This document shows positions 29,082-38,163 of a DNA stretch of 64,000 bases, one piece after another (within the stretch, counting starts at the first letter, position 1; each line of letters begins with the position of its first letter). A program made the translations under genes and the position numbers. A model generated the notes under the pieces. The model was not told where the DNA came from. It searched no databases and worked only from the letters and a program-made list of their open reading frames with translations. This DNA is from G963665545 sp963665545 (GTDB lineage Bacteria; Pseudomonadota; Gammaproteobacteria; Xanthomonadales; SZUA-36), in NCBI GenBank assembly GCA_963665545.2, contig CAXXKZ010000007.1, forward strand, positions 580,096 to 644,095. Direction: 5' to 3'.

Positions 29082-29621
29082 TCAGTCGACCCCGGCGTCA
29101 AAGCTCAGCCCGGTTGAGCTGAAGAAATCCGACAGCCCGGGCTGCACTGAGTCCAATGCAATGTCTTGCATGTCATGGACGCCGCCGGTAATCAACACCT
29201 GCAATATGCCTTCCTCATCACTGATGTTGCGAAACGACCGGCAGACGCCAGGCGGCACGGCAAAAGTGTCCAGCGGGCCCAATTCAATTGAGTCCTCCCC
29301 TGCGTCACCCCAGCGGAATTCAAAGCGGCCCTTGAAACAGGTAAACGTCTCGGTGGTTTTATGGTGGGCGTGCAGTCCGGGTCCCGTGCCGGGCGGGCAG
29401 ACGGCCCAGGTGATGGAGAAATCCTGATCCCGGATGGGCGCCTGGCCGAAAGGGGTGTCAGGGTTCTTGACCGATGCGACCGGCAACAATTGCCGCGACC
29501 AGATCATGTCGCGGGCATCCATTGGGATGTCGACGTCCTTCATCGCCTCAATGGGGTCGAGCGAATCGAAACGGGCGACGTATTTATGCATGGCCTCTTG
29601 AGAGATGTGGATGGTTTTCAA
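29082..29621 (-). CDS. Cupin-domain protein
   Basis: 179 residues with one conserved cupin barrel: PGLHAHHKTTETFTCFKGRFEFRWG gives the HxH, E and G motif 1, and LDTFAVPPGVCRSFRN is motif 2. The expected third histidine of motif 2 is replaced by cysteine/arginine (PPGVCRSF), so metal binding may differ from classic cupin enzymes. It ends ten bases before the SnoaL gene. Function is not known; a ring-opening, isomerase or regulatory role within the catabolic group is possible. Confidence 0.85.
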   Translation of the reverse strand: MKTIHISQEAMHKYVARFDSLDPIEAMKDVDIPMDARDMIWSRQLLPVASVKNPDTPFGQAPIRDQDFSITWAVCPPGTGPGLHAHHKTTETFTCFKGRFEFRWGDAGEDSIELGPLDTFAVPPGVCRSFRNISDEEGILQVLITGGVHDMQDIALDSVQPGLSDFFSSTGLSFDAGVD

Positions 29622-29650
29622 GTTGCTAACTCCCTATAAGGTTTTTCTCA

Positions 29651-29722
29651 GTATGGGTCCCGGATCAAGTCCGGGATGACCCAGTAGGCACTGTCATCCC
29701 GGACTTGATCCGGGACCCATAC
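29651..29722. repeat. Perfect 30-bp inverted repeat (hairpin)
   Basis: Left arm 29651-29680 begins GTATGGGTCCCGGATCAAGT; right arm 29693-29722 is its exact reverse complement; the loop is 12 bases. It separates hyuB (stop at 29758) from the cupin gene (start 29621) in the leftward run. On the plus strand an A-run follows, so on the minus strand no T-run follows the stem, and it is not a classic terminator; it could stabilise mRNA ends. Confidence 0.9.
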
Positions 29723-29757
29723 GGCGCAAAAAAAATACTCTGATTCCAGAGCCTGCA

Positions 29758-31518
29758 CTAACCGCCGCCCCGAAGCACCCGCGTCGCTTCCGCGTCAATT
29801 TCATTCTCTTCGGTGAGAGCAACCTTATAAACATCCCGCGCGCGTTGTGCAGAGATCCAGCCCTCACGGACATCGTGGCCCACTTTTTCCGGATCTCGTT
29901 CGGCGGCGGGACCATAGCCACCGCCACCGCAGGAAATGGACACGATCGTTTCGCCCTCTTTGAGGGTGACTTGAGCGCAGGCATCCAGCGGTTCCAACTC
30001 CCCTGTCACCAGGCGTCTGAATTGCTGGGCGCCACTGCCGCTGCCGCCCCCGCGGACACCTTTGGCGGTGTTGTCCACACCGTCACTGACATACCCAATC
30101 TCAATTTCGCAGTCGACCGGGCCATATTCAACGTAGAGACTGGTGGCGCCCCGGAACCGTCCTGCGCCTTCGGTGTCGGGCATCATATAACGGGAATTGA
30201 CGTGAATGGGCTGATAAATTTCGTCCAGCTCAATACTGTCCAGATAGCACAACCCACCGTTGCCGACGTGGCAGTACGTGGCCCAGCAATCGGCTGTTGG
30301 AGAGGCGCCGCCGCCGGTGGCGCCCAGAAACAACTGGTTGACGAAGGCTTCTCCGTTGCGGGGGTCAACGCCGGAGATAACACCGTCCGCGGGCGGGATC
30401 ACGGCACCGACTTCAGCCATGCCTATGCCGTCTTCCAGATCGGAAAATGCGGTCTGAATTGCTGCTGCGATCCGATCGGCCAGGTTGGTCGTTGCGACGG
30501 AGCAACTGGTCGGGTGCAAGGGTATGCCGACCACCCCCCCTTCTTTGAGTTTCATTTGAACGCGCCGGAACGAACCGGCATTTTTTGGCACCGTGTGGTC
30601 GATGGAATTGAACACGCCGATCAGGCAGGAGGTGCGGGTGCAGGCCTCGCTGACGTTGAGACCGCAGGGCAGGGCATCCTGGTTGTCCAGCAGGTCCACT
30701 TCCACGTTGCCTGCTACGGGGTCGACGGTTATTGTTGCAGTAACTGTTATGCCTTCTTTCGGCGTGCCGGGAAAATGATCGTGTGTGCTCGAAGAAGTGG
30801 CCCTGCCGGCTGGCACTGCCGCGATTGCGGCCGCCATGCGGCGCTCGCTGTAATCAAACCACTGTCCAGCGAATTCGTGCAGGTATTCCCAGCCCAGTTC
30901 TTCCGCCAGCGCGTGGATTTCGCGCTCGCCAATCCGCGCCGAGCCCAGCATGGCCAAGAAATCGCCTTTCCATTGCTGCGGCACGCGGATGCGCATTTCG
31001 CACATGCGTACGATGTCGTCAATGGTTTGATAGTCGCGCTCGACCTGCACGCAGGGGAAAATCAGCGCGCCTTCCTCGTACACGTCCTGTGCTGCTCCGT
31101 GATAGGTGGTTGGAATCGAATTGCCAATGTCGGCCTGGTGGGCCTTGGCCAGCACGGTAAAATGATGTGTCCCCTCGGCGTCGATCACGGGCACGAGAAT
31201 CGTGTGATCGGCCGGATGTGAGCAGCCGTGATAGGGCGAATTGTGCAGGAAGGCATCGCCCTTGCGTAGAAGCGGGTGAAATTCGTGCATTGAGGCCGTC
31301 ATTTGATCCGGCCCGGCCAGGACATGGATGGGCAGGCTTTCGGCGGCGGCCAACAGGTCACAGTCGGCGGTGACGATGCAACAGGAAAAATCACGGGCGC
31401 GATTGAGCACCCCCGAGCGGCCGGTGCGATACAGTGTGTTGGCCATTTTTCTGGCGATGCCCTCAAAGCGATTGCTCATGATGGCCAGTTTGGCGCCGTC
31501 GAGTTGTTGTTTGGTCAT
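29758..31518 (-). CDS. hyuB: Hydantoinase B/oxoprolinase family protein
   Basis: 586-residue B subunit of the ATP-dependent hydantoinase/oxoprolinase/acetone-carboxylase superfamily. Typical sequence includes NTLYRTGRSGVLNRARDFSC, GDAFLHNSPYHGCSHPADHTI, PNAG-type VPKNAGSFRRV, and ATGGGASPTADCW plus GGGSGSGAQQFRRL near the C-terminus. Its ATG overlaps the hyuA stop (ATGA, 31515-31518). The pair opens cyclic amides or carboxylates ketones using ATP; which reaction occurs here cannot be read. The interrupted state of hyuA raises the question whether this subunit is active. Confidence 0.92.
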   Translation of the reverse strand: MTKQQLDGAKLAIMSNRFEGIARKMANTLYRTGRSGVLNRARDFSCCIVTADCDLLAAAESLPIHVLAGPDQMTASMHEFHPLLRKGDAFLHNSPYHGCSHPADHTILVPVIDAEGTHHFTVLAKAHQADIGNSIPTTYHGAAQDVYEEGALIFPCVQVERDYQTIDDIVRMCEMRIRVPQQWKGDFLAMLGSARIGEREIHALAEELGWEYLHEFAGQWFDYSERRMAAAIAAVPAGRATSSSTHDHFPGTPKEGITVTATITVDPVAGNVEVDLLDNQDALPCGLNVSEACTRTSCLIGVFNSIDHTVPKNAGSFRRVQMKLKEGGVVGIPLHPTSCSVATTNLADRIAAAIQTAFSDLEDGIGMAEVGAVIPPADGVISGVDPRNGEAFVNQLFLGATGGGASPTADCWATYCHVGNGGLCYLDSIELDEIYQPIHVNSRYMMPDTEGAGRFRGATSLYVEYGPVDCEIEIGYVSDGVDNTAKGVRGGGSGSGAQQFRRLVTGELEPLDACAQVTLKEGETIVSISCGGGGYGPAAERDPEKVGHDVREGWISAQRARDVYKVALTEENEIDAEATRVLRGGG

Positions 31519-33608
31519 GACGCCTCTGCATTCCCCAATTCGATAATCAAGCTGCCGGCGACGGTTCGCAGAAATGTCGCATCGTGATCGACCACGATCG
31601 TTGTGAATGGTGATTCAATGATCGCCGGCCCGGGGAGCTTCACGCCTGTCTCGAGGCCCTCGAATCGTTGCAGGGCGACGTCGGTGTTCCCGGGCGTCCT
31701 GGCTCCGCTGCCGAAGTAAGCCTTACGGCTGCCGGCCAACTCTGACTCGTCGGCAGACGCCTCCAGCCGTCCGATTTCGGTCGTCCGCAGGCGGCATCGA
31801 ACCTTGCCGGTCCAGCCGACCATTTCTACCGCCGAAATCTCATCACGAAAGGCAAAAATTGACTCATGGGCGCTGTGAAAATCGCTGATGAACTGTGCCA
31901 GATCCAAGGCCGACTCAATCCGGTCTCCCCGCAGTGGTACTTCGATTTCTCAGACCTGGTGGCGGTACCTCGCCTCGACCGTAAACTCGATGTGGTGGTC
32001 GATGGCGCCAGCGCCCGTTGTATCGGCAAATTCTCGGCACTGGGCGCCCAGGGATTGCAGTATTTGGTTGACTTTGCCGTAGTCGAAATTATCACTGATG
32101 GTGAAATACATGCTGCGAAATTCCGAGCTCAGATCTGACATCAATGCGCCGGCGGCGCTGAGGGCAGCGCCAACCTCGGGTATGATCAGTTTACGGCAGC
32201 CGAGGCGCCGGGCAATGAAAATTGAATTCAGTCCCGCCGCGCCGCCACCACCCATCAGGACGGCGTTGGCCGGATCGATGCCCTGGTTGACCGTGATGTC
32301 GGTAATCGCCTGGACCATGTTTTCGGTGGCCACTTCCATGATGGCTGCGGCAGCTTCGGACCGGGTCAGGCCAAGTGGTTCGGCGACCTGATTGTCGATG
32401 GCATCGTTGGCCAGGTCTGCGCGTAAGGGGACGGTGCCGCCCAGAAAATAGTCCGGGTCAATATAGCCCAGCACCAGCGCGGCATCGGTTACCGTGGCGG
32501 CGCTGCCGTCTTTGTCATAGCAGGCCGGGCCCGGGCTGGCGCCGGCACTCTTGGGGCCGACATGCAGCATGCCGCCAGCGTCCACCCAGGCGATACTGCC
32601 ACCGCCGGCGCCCACGCTCTTTACATCGACTGAGGGAAATCCGGTCATATGCCCCCTGAACGGTTGGCCGATCCAGGTCTCCCGGGTCCACGGAATCGTA
32701 TCGCCGCGCACCAGGCTGACGTCATAGGTCGTGCCGCCTGTGTCGGCGACGATAATGTCCTCATCTAGCCCATCTATCCGGCTGTAATGCCGGCCTGCGA
32801 CCGGCGCCATGCTGGGCCCCGAATTGATCGCGTGGATCGGCGCCTGCGCCAATGCCTGGCCATCCATCATGCCGCCATGTGAGGTCAGCACCTGGACGTG
32901 TCCCTTGAAGCCTGCCTCGCTGAGGCGGTGGGTCAGGCCGGACTTGTAGGCGCCCATCAACGGTTTCAGTGAGGCATCCATGCTTGCAGCGATGGCCCGG
33001 CGATATTCCCGCAACGTCGGATTGAGCTGGTGAGAAAGGGTGTAAGGGATACCGGGAAGCGCTTCTTCAATCATTTCGCCCACACGCAACTCGTGCTCAG
33101 GCGTAACGATGGACCACAACAGACACACGGCGACCGCTTCGACTTCATTGTCGCGCAGTTGGCTAAGAATTTTCCGCGTGGCGGCCTCGTCCAGGGCCAT
33201 GAGAACCTGCCCGTTGCTGCTGATCCGCTCCGGAATCTCGTAAGTCAGGGCGCGGGGAATATAGGGTTCCGGGTAGGGGACGGTTTGATTGAAAGGCTCC
33301 GAGCGGCCGCCCTCGCGAAGCACCAGCACATCCGGGTGCCCCTGGGTGGAGAGCAGCGCGGTCTTGGCGGTGTTGCCTGTGATGATGGCGTTGATGGCGT
33401 GGGTGGTGCCGTGTATGAACATTTCCCCCTTGGCGAGAAAGTCTTTCAGCGTAATACCCTGGTCAGTGGCCGCCAATTCCAAAGCGTTGAGCACGCCTTG
33501 CACCGGATCGGAAGGCGTGGTGGCCGATTTGTACATGTGAATCCGCCCGCCGGGTTCTTCAACAATCAGGTCGGTAAACGTTCCACCGGTGTCACATGCG
33601 AATCTCAT
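31515..33608 (-). pseudogene. hyuA: Hydantoinase A/oxoprolinase family protein, interrupted by in-frame TGA
   Basis: ATP-binding A subunit, 697 residues if read through. It starts MRFACDTGGTFTDLIVEE at ATG 33608 (the longer frame to 33692 is not family-like), with HGTTHAINAII, an actin-like phosphate loop VADTGGTTYDVSLV, VGAGGGSIAWVD and LMGGGGAAGLNS. TGA at 31952-31950 interrupts EARYRHQV/EIEVPL, and the same frame continues for 130 residues to the normal C-terminus. Family members usually have an aromatic here (QVWELEVPL or QSYELTV), so TGG to TGA is the simplest cause. Divergent from the TetR gene, whose promoter region it shares. Confidence 0.88.
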
Positions 33609-33663
33609 GGTGCTGTTTGTATCCTGTTTGTATCCTGTTATAGGCGATTCTTGTCCACCCCCC

Positions 33664-33699
33664 TTGACACGGTCGATTATTAGCATATACATTTGTATA
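33664..33699 (+). promoter_or_regulatory. Sigma70-like promoter overlapped by a palindrome
   Basis: TTGACA at 33664-33669, a 16-base spacer and TATACA at 33686-33691 form a near-consensus rightward promoter for the TetR gene. The -10 lies inside a perfect 14-bp palindrome TATACATTTGTATA (33686-33699), and a similar half-site ACAAGTGTATAAG follows. The arrangement predicts autorepression and perhaps control of the divergent hyuAB genes. Confidence 0.6.
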
Positions 33700-33821
33700 A
33701 GACAAGTGTATAAGTCGAATGGTTAAGACAACTGTATTAAACACCAATATTTGGGAATATGCTTCAAGCTGCCGGTCACGGGCACCATGAATCTTCGGTC
33801 AATGAGGCAGGAATTCTTGTG

Positions 33822-34604
33822 ATGGCGAAAGGCGATGAAAGCAGGCAGAAGATTCTGCGTGCAGCGGAAAAGATCTTTGCCGAAAAAGGGCTGGCGGGCG
33901 CCTCTGTTCGCGCCATCACCAGCGCCGCCGGGGTGAATCACGCCCTGATTGGATACTACTTCGGCTCAAAGGTGGCGCTCTACCAGGAAGTGCTGGAGCG
34001 TGCTTCGAAACTCATCGGTGGCCCAAAGTTGGAGAAGCTGGCTGTTCTGAGAGCACATTATGGTGACTCACCCATTCCGCTCAGGGAATTGATTGATGCC
34101 TACATTCGATCCTTTTTTGATGACTACGGCAATGCAGAAAGCCTGGCAATAACCTGGCTGAGATTTTACGGACGCTGCTTTTCCGAATTGGATGACGAAG
34201 TCCGACACGCCACCAACCTTTCCAGCTCACCGATAAGAAGCGTATTTCTGGATGAACTGCAGTTGACGCTCCCTGGACACTCGAATAGGGAACTCGTTTA
34301 CCGGCTGGGTGGGATGATCGGCATGATTACGTTCTGGCGCGCCGAGACCGGGATTATGGACGATCATCTGGAACAAGAAGAGCAGCAAATAGATGTCGAT
34401 AATCTGGTTGAAGAGCTGATCTCGATGTGTTGCGCGGCATTTTCGGCCAGAGCACAAAAAAGCGCTAGCAACAAATCCAGATCGCGAAGAAGCCGGCCGA
34501 AAACAGCGCAAGCCAAACCGGCCACCGATGAATCCAAAGTAACAAGTCTGCCGGAAAAAAAGCGCAGCAGACGACACAGGAAGCGGATGGGCACGGCAGG
34601 CTGA
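33822..34604 (+). CDS. TetR/AcrR family regulator with basic C-terminal tail
   Basis: About 260 residues. The helix-turn-helix is GASVRAITSAAGVNHALIGYYFGSKVALYQEVL at residues 28-60. The C-terminal domain resembles the CerR/AefR-type. The last 50 residues are very basic and low complexity (SASNKSRSRRSRPKTAQAK, then EKKRSRRHRKRMG), which is odd for this family and may aid nonspecific DNA binding or be a read-out into degenerate sequence. ATG 33822 is preferred to 33759. It sits between hyuAB and the TonB receptor operon, so it likely controls both. Confidence 0.88.
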   Translation: MAKGDESRQKILRAAEKIFAEKGLAGASVRAITSAAGVNHALIGYYFGSKVALYQEVLERASKLIGGPKLEKLAVLRAHYGDSPIPLRELIDAYIRSFFDDYGNAESLAITWLRFYGRCFSELDDEVRHATNLSSSPIRSVFLDELQLTLPGHSNRELVYRLGGMIGMITFWRAETGIMDDHLEQEEQQIDVDNLVEELISMCCAAFSARAQKSASNKSRSRRSRPKTAQAKPATDESKVTSLPEKKRSRRHRKRMGTAG

Positions 34605-34616
34605 ATTCTGCCCCCG

Positions 34617-34688
34617 CCCAATTAGTGGCCCAATTAGTGGCCCAACTAGTGGCCCAACTAGTGGCCCAACTAGTGGCCCAATTAGTGG
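34617..34688. repeat. 12-bp tandem repeat, six units
   Basis: Six head-to-tail units of CCCAATTAGTGG or CCCAACTAGTGG lie between the TetR stop and the TonB-receptor start at 34750. Units differ only at one T/C position. Copy number changes here could alter spacing upstream of the receptor gene. Confidence 0.95.
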
Positions 34689-34749
34689 CAATAAACCAAA
34701 GCCTTGCTGAACAGCGATTTCAGCACACACTCAAAGCGGAGACAAAACC

Positions 34750-36918
34750 ATGAGGCGTTTTACTTACAGCAGATATCAAAGGCACAGCAAACAGATAAGC
34801 CTGGCAGCAATTGCGGTTGCAGCATTGGCTTTTTCCAGTATTGCAACGGCCCAGCTTGAAGAAATTATTGTCACGGCAACCCGGATGGGTGAGACCAACC
34901 TGCAGGATACGCCTCTGGCGATCACTGCCTTTAGCGCCCAGGATCTCGACCGGATGGCCGTAAGGGACATACGCGACCTACAGATCATGACACCCGGATT
35001 GACGGTCGCCGAGAACACCGGTTCCGCCCAATTGTATATCCGGGGCGTGGGCACCAATACCGCCTTTACCGGGGCCAGCCCAAGTACAACCGTGCACGTT
35101 GACGGGGTATACATTTCCAACCCCGAAGCCACCTTCAACAACTTCCTGGATGTCGAGCGGGTTGAAGTACTGCGTGGTCCGCAGGGCACCCTGTACGGCC
35201 GCAATTCGGTCGGGGGCACGATCAATGTGATTTCCCGCAAACCTTCATTTGAGACGATGGAGGCCAAGGCCCAGGCCACGTTCGGCGATTACGACCTGCG
35301 CCGTATAGAAGCCTATGTGAGTGGCCCGGTGAGCGAGAATTTCGCCCTCGGGATCTCCGGGCAGTGGAGTGAGCATGACGGCTATCGAGAGAACGTAACA
35401 GCGACAGGAAATGACCTCGAAAACGAGGACATGAAAGCCGTTCGCGCCCAGGCACGATGGATGGTATCGGACCGCCTCGAAATGATCCTGCGTGCCGACT
35501 ACAACGAGAACGACAATATCCCCTATGGCTACCATACTTACGTCGAGGAGCCTGCTCCGACGCCTGCTTCGGCAGCAATATTCGGCGATTTCGATAAAGT
35601 GGCCACCAACTTTCCCCATATTGGGCATGTCGAAGGATCGGGCATCAGTCTGGATATTGATTTTGCCATCAATGACGGCTGGACACTGAAGTCACTGACG
35701 GCCTGGCGCGATCATGAGTCCGACCTGGGCGTCGACTCCGACGGCGCCGAACCGGACATATTCCGGGTGTTCCCGATTGTGGACCAGGACCAGTTTTCTC
35801 AGGAGTTCCACCTGATCGGTAACTGGGATAAAGCCACGGCGCTATTTGGTGTGTATTACTTCGACGAGGACCTGGTTTCCACCACGACGGTGAACATACT
35901 GACCGCCGGTTTTGCACGGATTGTGGCGCCGGAAATGGACACCACCACCTGGGCCATATTTGCCGAGGGCACCTATGATTTGAGCGACCAATTGTTGTTG
36001 ACCCTGGGCGGGCGCTATACCGAAGAGGAGAAGGATTACCTGAAGATTGACGGATTGTTTGCGCTGGGTAGTCCGACACCGGAAATCGACACGCCGCCCG
36101 GTGTTCAGCTTGTCAATCTCAGTTTTCCGCCGGAAACCGGTAAATATGATGCCTTCACGCCGCATGTCGCTTTGCAGTACCAGGCGAGTGAAGACGTACT
36201 GCTCTACGGTTCAATCAAAAAAGGCTTCAAGAGTGGGGGTTTCAATTTCACCGCTGTATTCCCGGGGGGCTTCGAGCCCGAAACCATGTGGGCCTATGAA
36301 GTGGGCATGAAGACCACTTCGAGCAATGAACGCTTCCGTTTTAACGTGGCCGCCTTCTACTACGACATCTCCAATCTGCAGGTCCAAACCTTCGTGGTAC
36401 CCGGGACGGTGGATATCAGCAACGCCGCGACGGCAGAAATCAAGGGCGTAGAAATCGAAGCGGTCCACCAGGTCACCGACGACTTCAGTCTCTCTTTCGG
36501 CCTGGCATACCTGGACGCCGCATATGGTTCGTATCCCGAAGCGCCCATCAGCGGCGGCGGCACCTTTGAGGCTTCGGGCAATGCGATCAACAGCGCACCC
36601 GAATGGTCTGGCGCCCTTATGGCCAATTACCTGCACCCGTTCGGCACCAGCGCTTTTTATGCCAGGGGTGAATTTGGGTTCCAGACAGAAGTCTTCTTCA
36701 CTGCGGACAATAATGATGTCGACAGACAGGACGCCTATGCTCTGGTGAATTTGACCGCGGGCTTTCAATTCCAGGACGGCCGCTACGATATCGGGCTCTG
36801 GGCGCGCAATCTGGCCAACGAACAGTATGTCACCACAACGGCCCAATTCCCGCTGGTTCGTGCTGGCCGCGCCGGACCGCCGCGCACTTACGGTATCCGT
36901 TTTACCTGGAATTATTGA
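34750..36918 (+). CDS. TonB-dependent receptor
   Basis: 722-residue outer-membrane receptor. Signal peptide ISLAAIAVAALAFSSIATAQ, followed directly by the TonB box-like EEIIVTATR, then the plug domain (LYIRGVGTNTAF, VERVEVLRGPQGTLYGRNSVGGTINVISRKP) and a 22-strand barrel ending YGIRFTWNY with a terminal aromatic. Family of FecA/IroN-type receptors widely used for plant or aromatic compounds, steroids and siderophores in marine gammaproteobacteria. It heads the rightward run of hydrolase, SDR, OsmC, MFS, GST and amidase, so it may import their substrate. Confidence 0.93.
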   Translation: MRRFTYSRYQRHSKQISLAAIAVAALAFSSIATAQLEEIIVTATRMGETNLQDTPLAITAFSAQDLDRMAVRDIRDLQIMTPGLTVAENTGSAQLYIRGVGTNTAFTGASPSTTVHVDGVYISNPEATFNNFLDVERVEVLRGPQGTLYGRNSVGGTINVISRKPSFETMEAKAQATFGDYDLRRIEAYVSGPVSENFALGISGQWSEHDGYRENVTATGNDLENEDMKAVRAQARWMVSDRLEMILRADYNENDNIPYGYHTYVEEPAPTPASAAIFGDFDKVATNFPHIGHVEGSGISLDIDFAINDGWTLKSLTAWRDHESDLGVDSDGAEPDIFRVFPIVDQDQFSQEFHLIGNWDKATALFGVYYFDEDLVSTTTVNILTAGFARIVAPEMDTTTWAIFAEGTYDLSDQLLLTLGGRYTEEEKDYLKIDGLFALGSPTPEIDTPPGVQLVNLSFPPETGKYDAFTPHVALQYQASEDVLLYGSIKKGFKSGGFNFTAVFPGGFEPETMWAYEVGMKTTSSNERFRFNVAAFYYDISNLQVQTFVVPGTVDISNAATAEIKGVEIEAVHQVTDDFSLSFGLAYLDAAYGSYPEAPISGGGTFEASGNAINSAPEWSGALMANYLHPFGTSAFYARGEFGFQTEVFFTADNNDVDRQDAYALVNLTAGFQFQDGRYDIGLWARNLANEQYVTTTAQFPLVRAGRAGPPRTYGIRFTWNY

Positions 36919-36960
36919 TCGGTTTGATCCATAAATTGCCCGGAAAAGGAATACCCAATT

Positions 36961-38112
36961 ATGTCTGATCAGGCCAGCAACGGCGTGCCGATTCACGGTC
37001 AATGTTCGCCAGAATTTGGCGTCGTCAAGGACGTGTTCGTCGAGAATTTCAGATCGCGTGGCGAAGTGGGCGGCGCAGTGTGCATCTACAAGGCGGGCGA
37101 AAAGGTCGTCGACCTCTGGGGCGGCTACAAGGACGGCAGCAAAACTGAGCCCTGGGAAGAGGACACCATTGTCTGCATGATGTCGGTGGGTAAATCGATG
37201 GCCACCTTGTGCGCCCTGATATTGGTCGAGCGGGGTCAGCTCGATCTGGCAGCGCCGGTCTCGAAATATTGGCCAGAATTCGGCCAGGCCGGCAAAGAAA
37301 ACATGACGGTCGAGCAGATGCTCGGTGGTTTTGCAGGCCTGTTATATCTCGATAACGCACCGCCGGGCTGCGTGCTGGAGTGGGACACCATGGTGGCGGC
37401 GATCGAAAAACAGGAATCCATCTGGCCCGTCGGCACGCAGGGCGCTTACCACTCGATGACCTGGGGTTACCTGGTCGGCGAACTGGTGCAGCGGATCGAT
37501 GGCCGGGATTTCGGTTCTTTCTTCCGGCAGGAGGTCAAAGACCCCTTGCAGGCAGACTACCAGATGGGACTGACCGACGATGAACTGGCCAGAGTGGTGG
37601 ACGTCATTCCCAATCCTGGAAGCGCCACGCTCAATGCGATAAAGGACCCTGACAGTAATATAGGGCGTGCCTGGAGGGTGATGCCGCCCACGCCCAACTT
37701 CTTTAATTCGGAGGACTTTCGCAGGGCCGTATTTGCTTCGGGTAACGGGCACGGCAATGCACGCGGCATGGCCAGAATTTATTCATTGCTTGCCGAGGGA
37801 GGAGAGCTTGACGGTGTCCAGTTGCTGTCGCGTGAATTGATTGACAAGGCACGAGCGGTTCAGTGGGAAGACAACTGTGGCCTGACCAATCGGCCTTTCA
37901 AGTACGGGCTGGGGTTTTTTATCAATAAACCACCGTTGACACCGATGGGTGCCAACCCACGGGCGTTTGGGCACCCGGGCGCAGGCGGCACCATCGGCAT
38001 TGCAGACCCCGAAGCGCGCCTGTCCTTCAGCTATTCCCAGAATTACATGTGCAGCGGTGAAGGCGTGGGTGATCGTTGCGCCGCGCTGGTGCAAGCGGCC
38101 CTTGGTGGTTGA
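36961..38112 (+). CDS. Beta-lactamase-family serine hydrolase (EstB-like esterase)
   Basis: 383-residue class C beta-lactamase fold enzyme without signal peptide. The nucleophile is in MSVGKSMATL (SxxK), the tyrosine motif in YHSMTWGYLVGEL, and the late motif FGHPGAGGTIGIADP replaces KTG. This layout is typical of cytoplasmic EstB/6-aminohexanoate-dimer hydrolase-like esterases and amide hydrolases. It follows the receptor by 42 bases. Confidence 0.9.
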   Translation: MSDQASNGVPIHGQCSPEFGVVKDVFVENFRSRGEVGGAVCIYKAGEKVVDLWGGYKDGSKTEPWEEDTIVCMMSVGKSMATLCALILVERGQLDLAAPVSKYWPEFGQAGKENMTVEQMLGGFAGLLYLDNAPPGCVLEWDTMVAAIEKQESIWPVGTQGAYHSMTWGYLVGELVQRIDGRDFGSFFRQEVKDPLQADYQMGLTDDELARVVDVIPNPGSATLNAIKDPDSNIGRAWRVMPPTPNFFNSEDFRRAVFASGNGHGNARGMARIYSLLAEGGELDGVQLLSRELIDKARAVQWEDNCGLTNRPFKYGLGFFINKPPLTPMGANPRAFGHPGAGGTIGIADPEARLSFSYSQNYMCSGEGVGDRCAALVQAALGG

Positions 38113-38163
38113 CGTACACGCCCAAACGGCGTTTGGATTTCACCTTCAGCTTGAAAGGTATTG

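Noticed and set aside
29845..31221. Long 458-codon open frame on the plus strand opposite hyuB
   Set aside because: It is the antisense of a clear HyuB gene, rich in Cys/Gly/Val without any recognisable domain; a GC-driven shadow.
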